NCBI RefSeq assembly: GCF_018417475.1
Contig: NZ_CP054856.1
Span: 1,279,001-1,343,000, forward strand
From: Novosphingobium decolorationis
Lineage (GTDB): Bacteria > Pseudomonadota > Alphaproteobacteria > Sphingomonadales > Sphingomonadaceae
Direction of reading: 5' to 3'
Length of the DNA: 64,000 nt
Below are positions 62,605 to 64,000 of this stretch, piece after piece. Position numbers and translations under genes: made by a program. The notes beneath the pieces are model-generated. The model had not been told where the DNA came from, did no database searches, and worked only from the letters and a program-made list of their open reading frames with translations. The stretch's first letter is position 1, and the number at the start of each line of letters is the position of its first letter.

Positions 62605-64000
62605 CGCTATTGGCTTTCTCGTCGTTTTCTTCGGCATAGCCGCCGCCAAGCGCGCGCTTGAGCGCGACATCGCTGGCCAGCGTTGCAAATTGGGCATCAA
62701 GCGCGGAGAGGCGCGCATCGAGTTCGGAAGTCTGGCTGGTCAGGACCTCGATGTAGGTGGTGAGCCCCGCCCCGTAGCGCTGCGAGGCGAGACCGAACGC
62801 GGCCTCAGCCTCTGTCTCGACGTCCAGGGCGTGCTCACGCTGACGGGATGCGGAATCCCGGCTCGCAATCGCGTCTGCGACTTCCTGCAGAGCCTCGATC
62901 ACGGTCTTGTTGTAGCTTGCGACCATCGAATCGTACCCGGCCCGCGCCACGCGGTAGCGACCGGACAAGGCGCCACCCTGGAAGATCGGCAGGCTGACCG
63001 CCGCCCCCGCGCTGCCGTAATCCGAACCGTCGTTGAACAGATTGGAGATCCCGAGCGAGGTCAGACCGATCAGGCCTCCAAGGGATACGTCGGGCAGGAA
63101 CGACTTGCGGGCATATTCCGTGCCGCTCTGCGAAGCCTCGACAATACGGCGCGCCGCGACGATGTCCGGTCTGCGGCCGGCAAGAGCGATACCCGCATCT
63201 GCCGGCACGCGCGTCATCGCGATACGTTCGAGGGGGACCGGGACAAGATCGTGCGTCCGATCCGGTCCAGCCCCAAGAAGGGCCGCGAGCGCGTGGCGCC
63301 GCCTGGCGATCTGCTCACGGTTGGCGACGATCAGCCCCCGCGCGCGGGCCACCTCGGCCCGCGCCTGGCGCAGTGGGACCTCGTTCTCCAGTCCTTGTTC
63401 AAACCGCTTGGCCGTCAGCTCCTCGGAGCTTTCGCGCACCTTCAGCGCTTCCTCGAGGACTTTCTCGCGCTCCAGCAGGCGTGCAAGGTCGAAATAGGAC
63501 GAGGCGATTTCGCTGGTCAGGACGAGTTCCGCCTGTCGCACTTCGGCGAGGGCCGCCTCCGTGGCCGAGGTGGCGGCCGCAAGGAGCGCGCGGTTCTTGC
63601 CCCAGATATCCAGGTTCCAGTTCGCGGACAGGGCCAGGGTCCCATAGTCTTCCCAGCCCTGCGGAAGGGCGGATGCCGGGGTCCCATTGTTGTAGCTCTG
63701 CTTGGCGAATTCGCCCGAACCTTGCGCACCGAGCGAGGGCAACACGCTCGAACGTGATGCCTGGAGCGCACCGCGCGCCTGGCGCACGCGTGCAATCGCG
63801 GAAGCCAGATCCGGCGAATCCGTAAGGGCTGCCTCGATCAGCGCATCCAGTTGCGGGTCATCATAGCCCCGCCACCACTGGGACGGCGGCCATTCCTCGC
63901 CCTGTCCGGCAGCCGCGATCGACCGCTCCATCTCGAACGAGGATAGCGCCCGAATCTCGGGCTTGGGCCCCAGATCCGGCGCACATCCGGCAAGCGAAAT
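62597..64000 (-). CDS. Outer-membrane efflux lipoprotein (NodT/TolC family), 5' end beyond the window
   Basis: Truncated by the right edge; at least 467 aa. The visible N-terminus contains the lipobox LAGC, so the protein is anchored by lipid to the outer membrane, as in NodT/OprM-type factors. WWRGYDDPQLDALIEAALTD, two internal repeats, SYFDLARLLEREKVLEEALK and GRRPDIVAARRIVEASQSGT are the family features. First visible gene of the efflux operon, overlapping the fusion-protein gene by 8 bp. The start codon lies past position 64000. Confidence 0.92.
   Translation of the reverse strand: MSLAGCAPDLGPKPEIRALSSFEMERSIAAAGQGEEWPPSQWWRGYDDPQLDALIEAALTDSPDLASAIARVRQARGALQASRSSVLPSLGAQGSGEFAKQSYNNGTPASALPQGWEDYGTLALSANWNLDIWGKNRALLAAATSATEAALAEVRQAELVLTSEIASSYFDLARLLEREKVLEEALKVRESSEELTAKRFEQGLENEVPLRQARAEVARARGLIVANREQIARRRHALAALLGAGPDRTHDLVPVPLERIAMTRVPADAGIALAGRRPDIVAARRIVEASQSGTEYARKSFLPDVSLGGLIGLTSLGISNLFNDGSDYGSAGAAVSLPIFQGGALSGRYRVARAGYDSMVASYNKTVIEALQEVADAIASRDSASRQREHALDVETEAEAAFGLASQRYGAGLTTYIEVLTSQTSELDARLSALDAQFATLASDVALKRALGGGYAEENDEKANSDD

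Overview
The window is a GC-rich chromosomal segment of an alphaproteobacterium, most likely a sphingomonad close to Novosphingobium. This is inferred from gene content rather than from any marker gene: an NDUFA12-type complex I accessory protein beside a DUF2155 protein and aat, a RamB/ScfR-type regulator divergent from a long isocitrate lyase, a fatty acyl-AMP ligase, and an exopolysaccharide operon that carries its own type I secretion pair, an arrangement known from sphingan producers. There is no sign of a plasmid backbone, prophage or CRISPR array.

Layout. 1-13 kb is housekeeping: katG, aqpZ, tRNA-Arg(UCU), a queuosine-precursor transporter, recF, a SlyD-type PPIase, the tesA / ABC-ATPase / ABC-permease cluster, an RDD membrane protein and typA. 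13-16.5 kb holds a LysR regulator and a TonB-dependent receptor; the receptor is bracketed by two copies of a short intergenic repeat. 16.6-28.3 kb is an envelope and secretion block. Seven tightly coupled minus-strand genes encode a PrtD-type ABC exporter, its HlyD adaptor, a beta-barrel protein, a Wzc-type tyrosine kinase, two GT4 glycosyltransferases and a Wza-type lipoprotein. A TolC-type channel is divergent. 28.3-32.5 kb is tRNA-Trp, a multi-spanning membrane protein, then secE-nusG-rplK-rplA.

32.6-43.5 kb is mixed housekeeping: aat, DUF2155, the NDUFA12-like gene, a glycine-zipper protein, recX, a fatty acyl-AMP ligase, DUF2721, a TonB-like protein, a GAF protein, and the glyoxylate-shunt pair regulator/aceA with a clear palindromic operator candidate between them. 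43.6-50.3 kb is the most disturbed stretch. It contains an IS110-family element, a large MHYT-like/PAS/GGDEF/EAL protein, a PfkB-type sugar kinase, an intact IS630-family element that needs a -1 ribosomal frameshift, a candidate small RNA with a strong terminator, and a REP-like repeat. 50.3-52.3 kb is a MATE transporter and a DUF938 methyltransferase.

52.3-59.8 kb is a chemosensory cluster: small unknown gene, cheW, cheY, cheD, cheB, cheR, cheA and a STAS-domain gene on the minus strand, with a divergent cheB paralogue. The two CheB genes show complementary defects. The operon copy has the full catalytic triad but is frameshifted exactly at its phospho-acceptor Asp. The paralogue has an intact receiver but lacks the catalytic His. 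59.9-64 kb is an EmrAB/TolC-type tripartite efflux operon whose outer-membrane component runs off the right edge.
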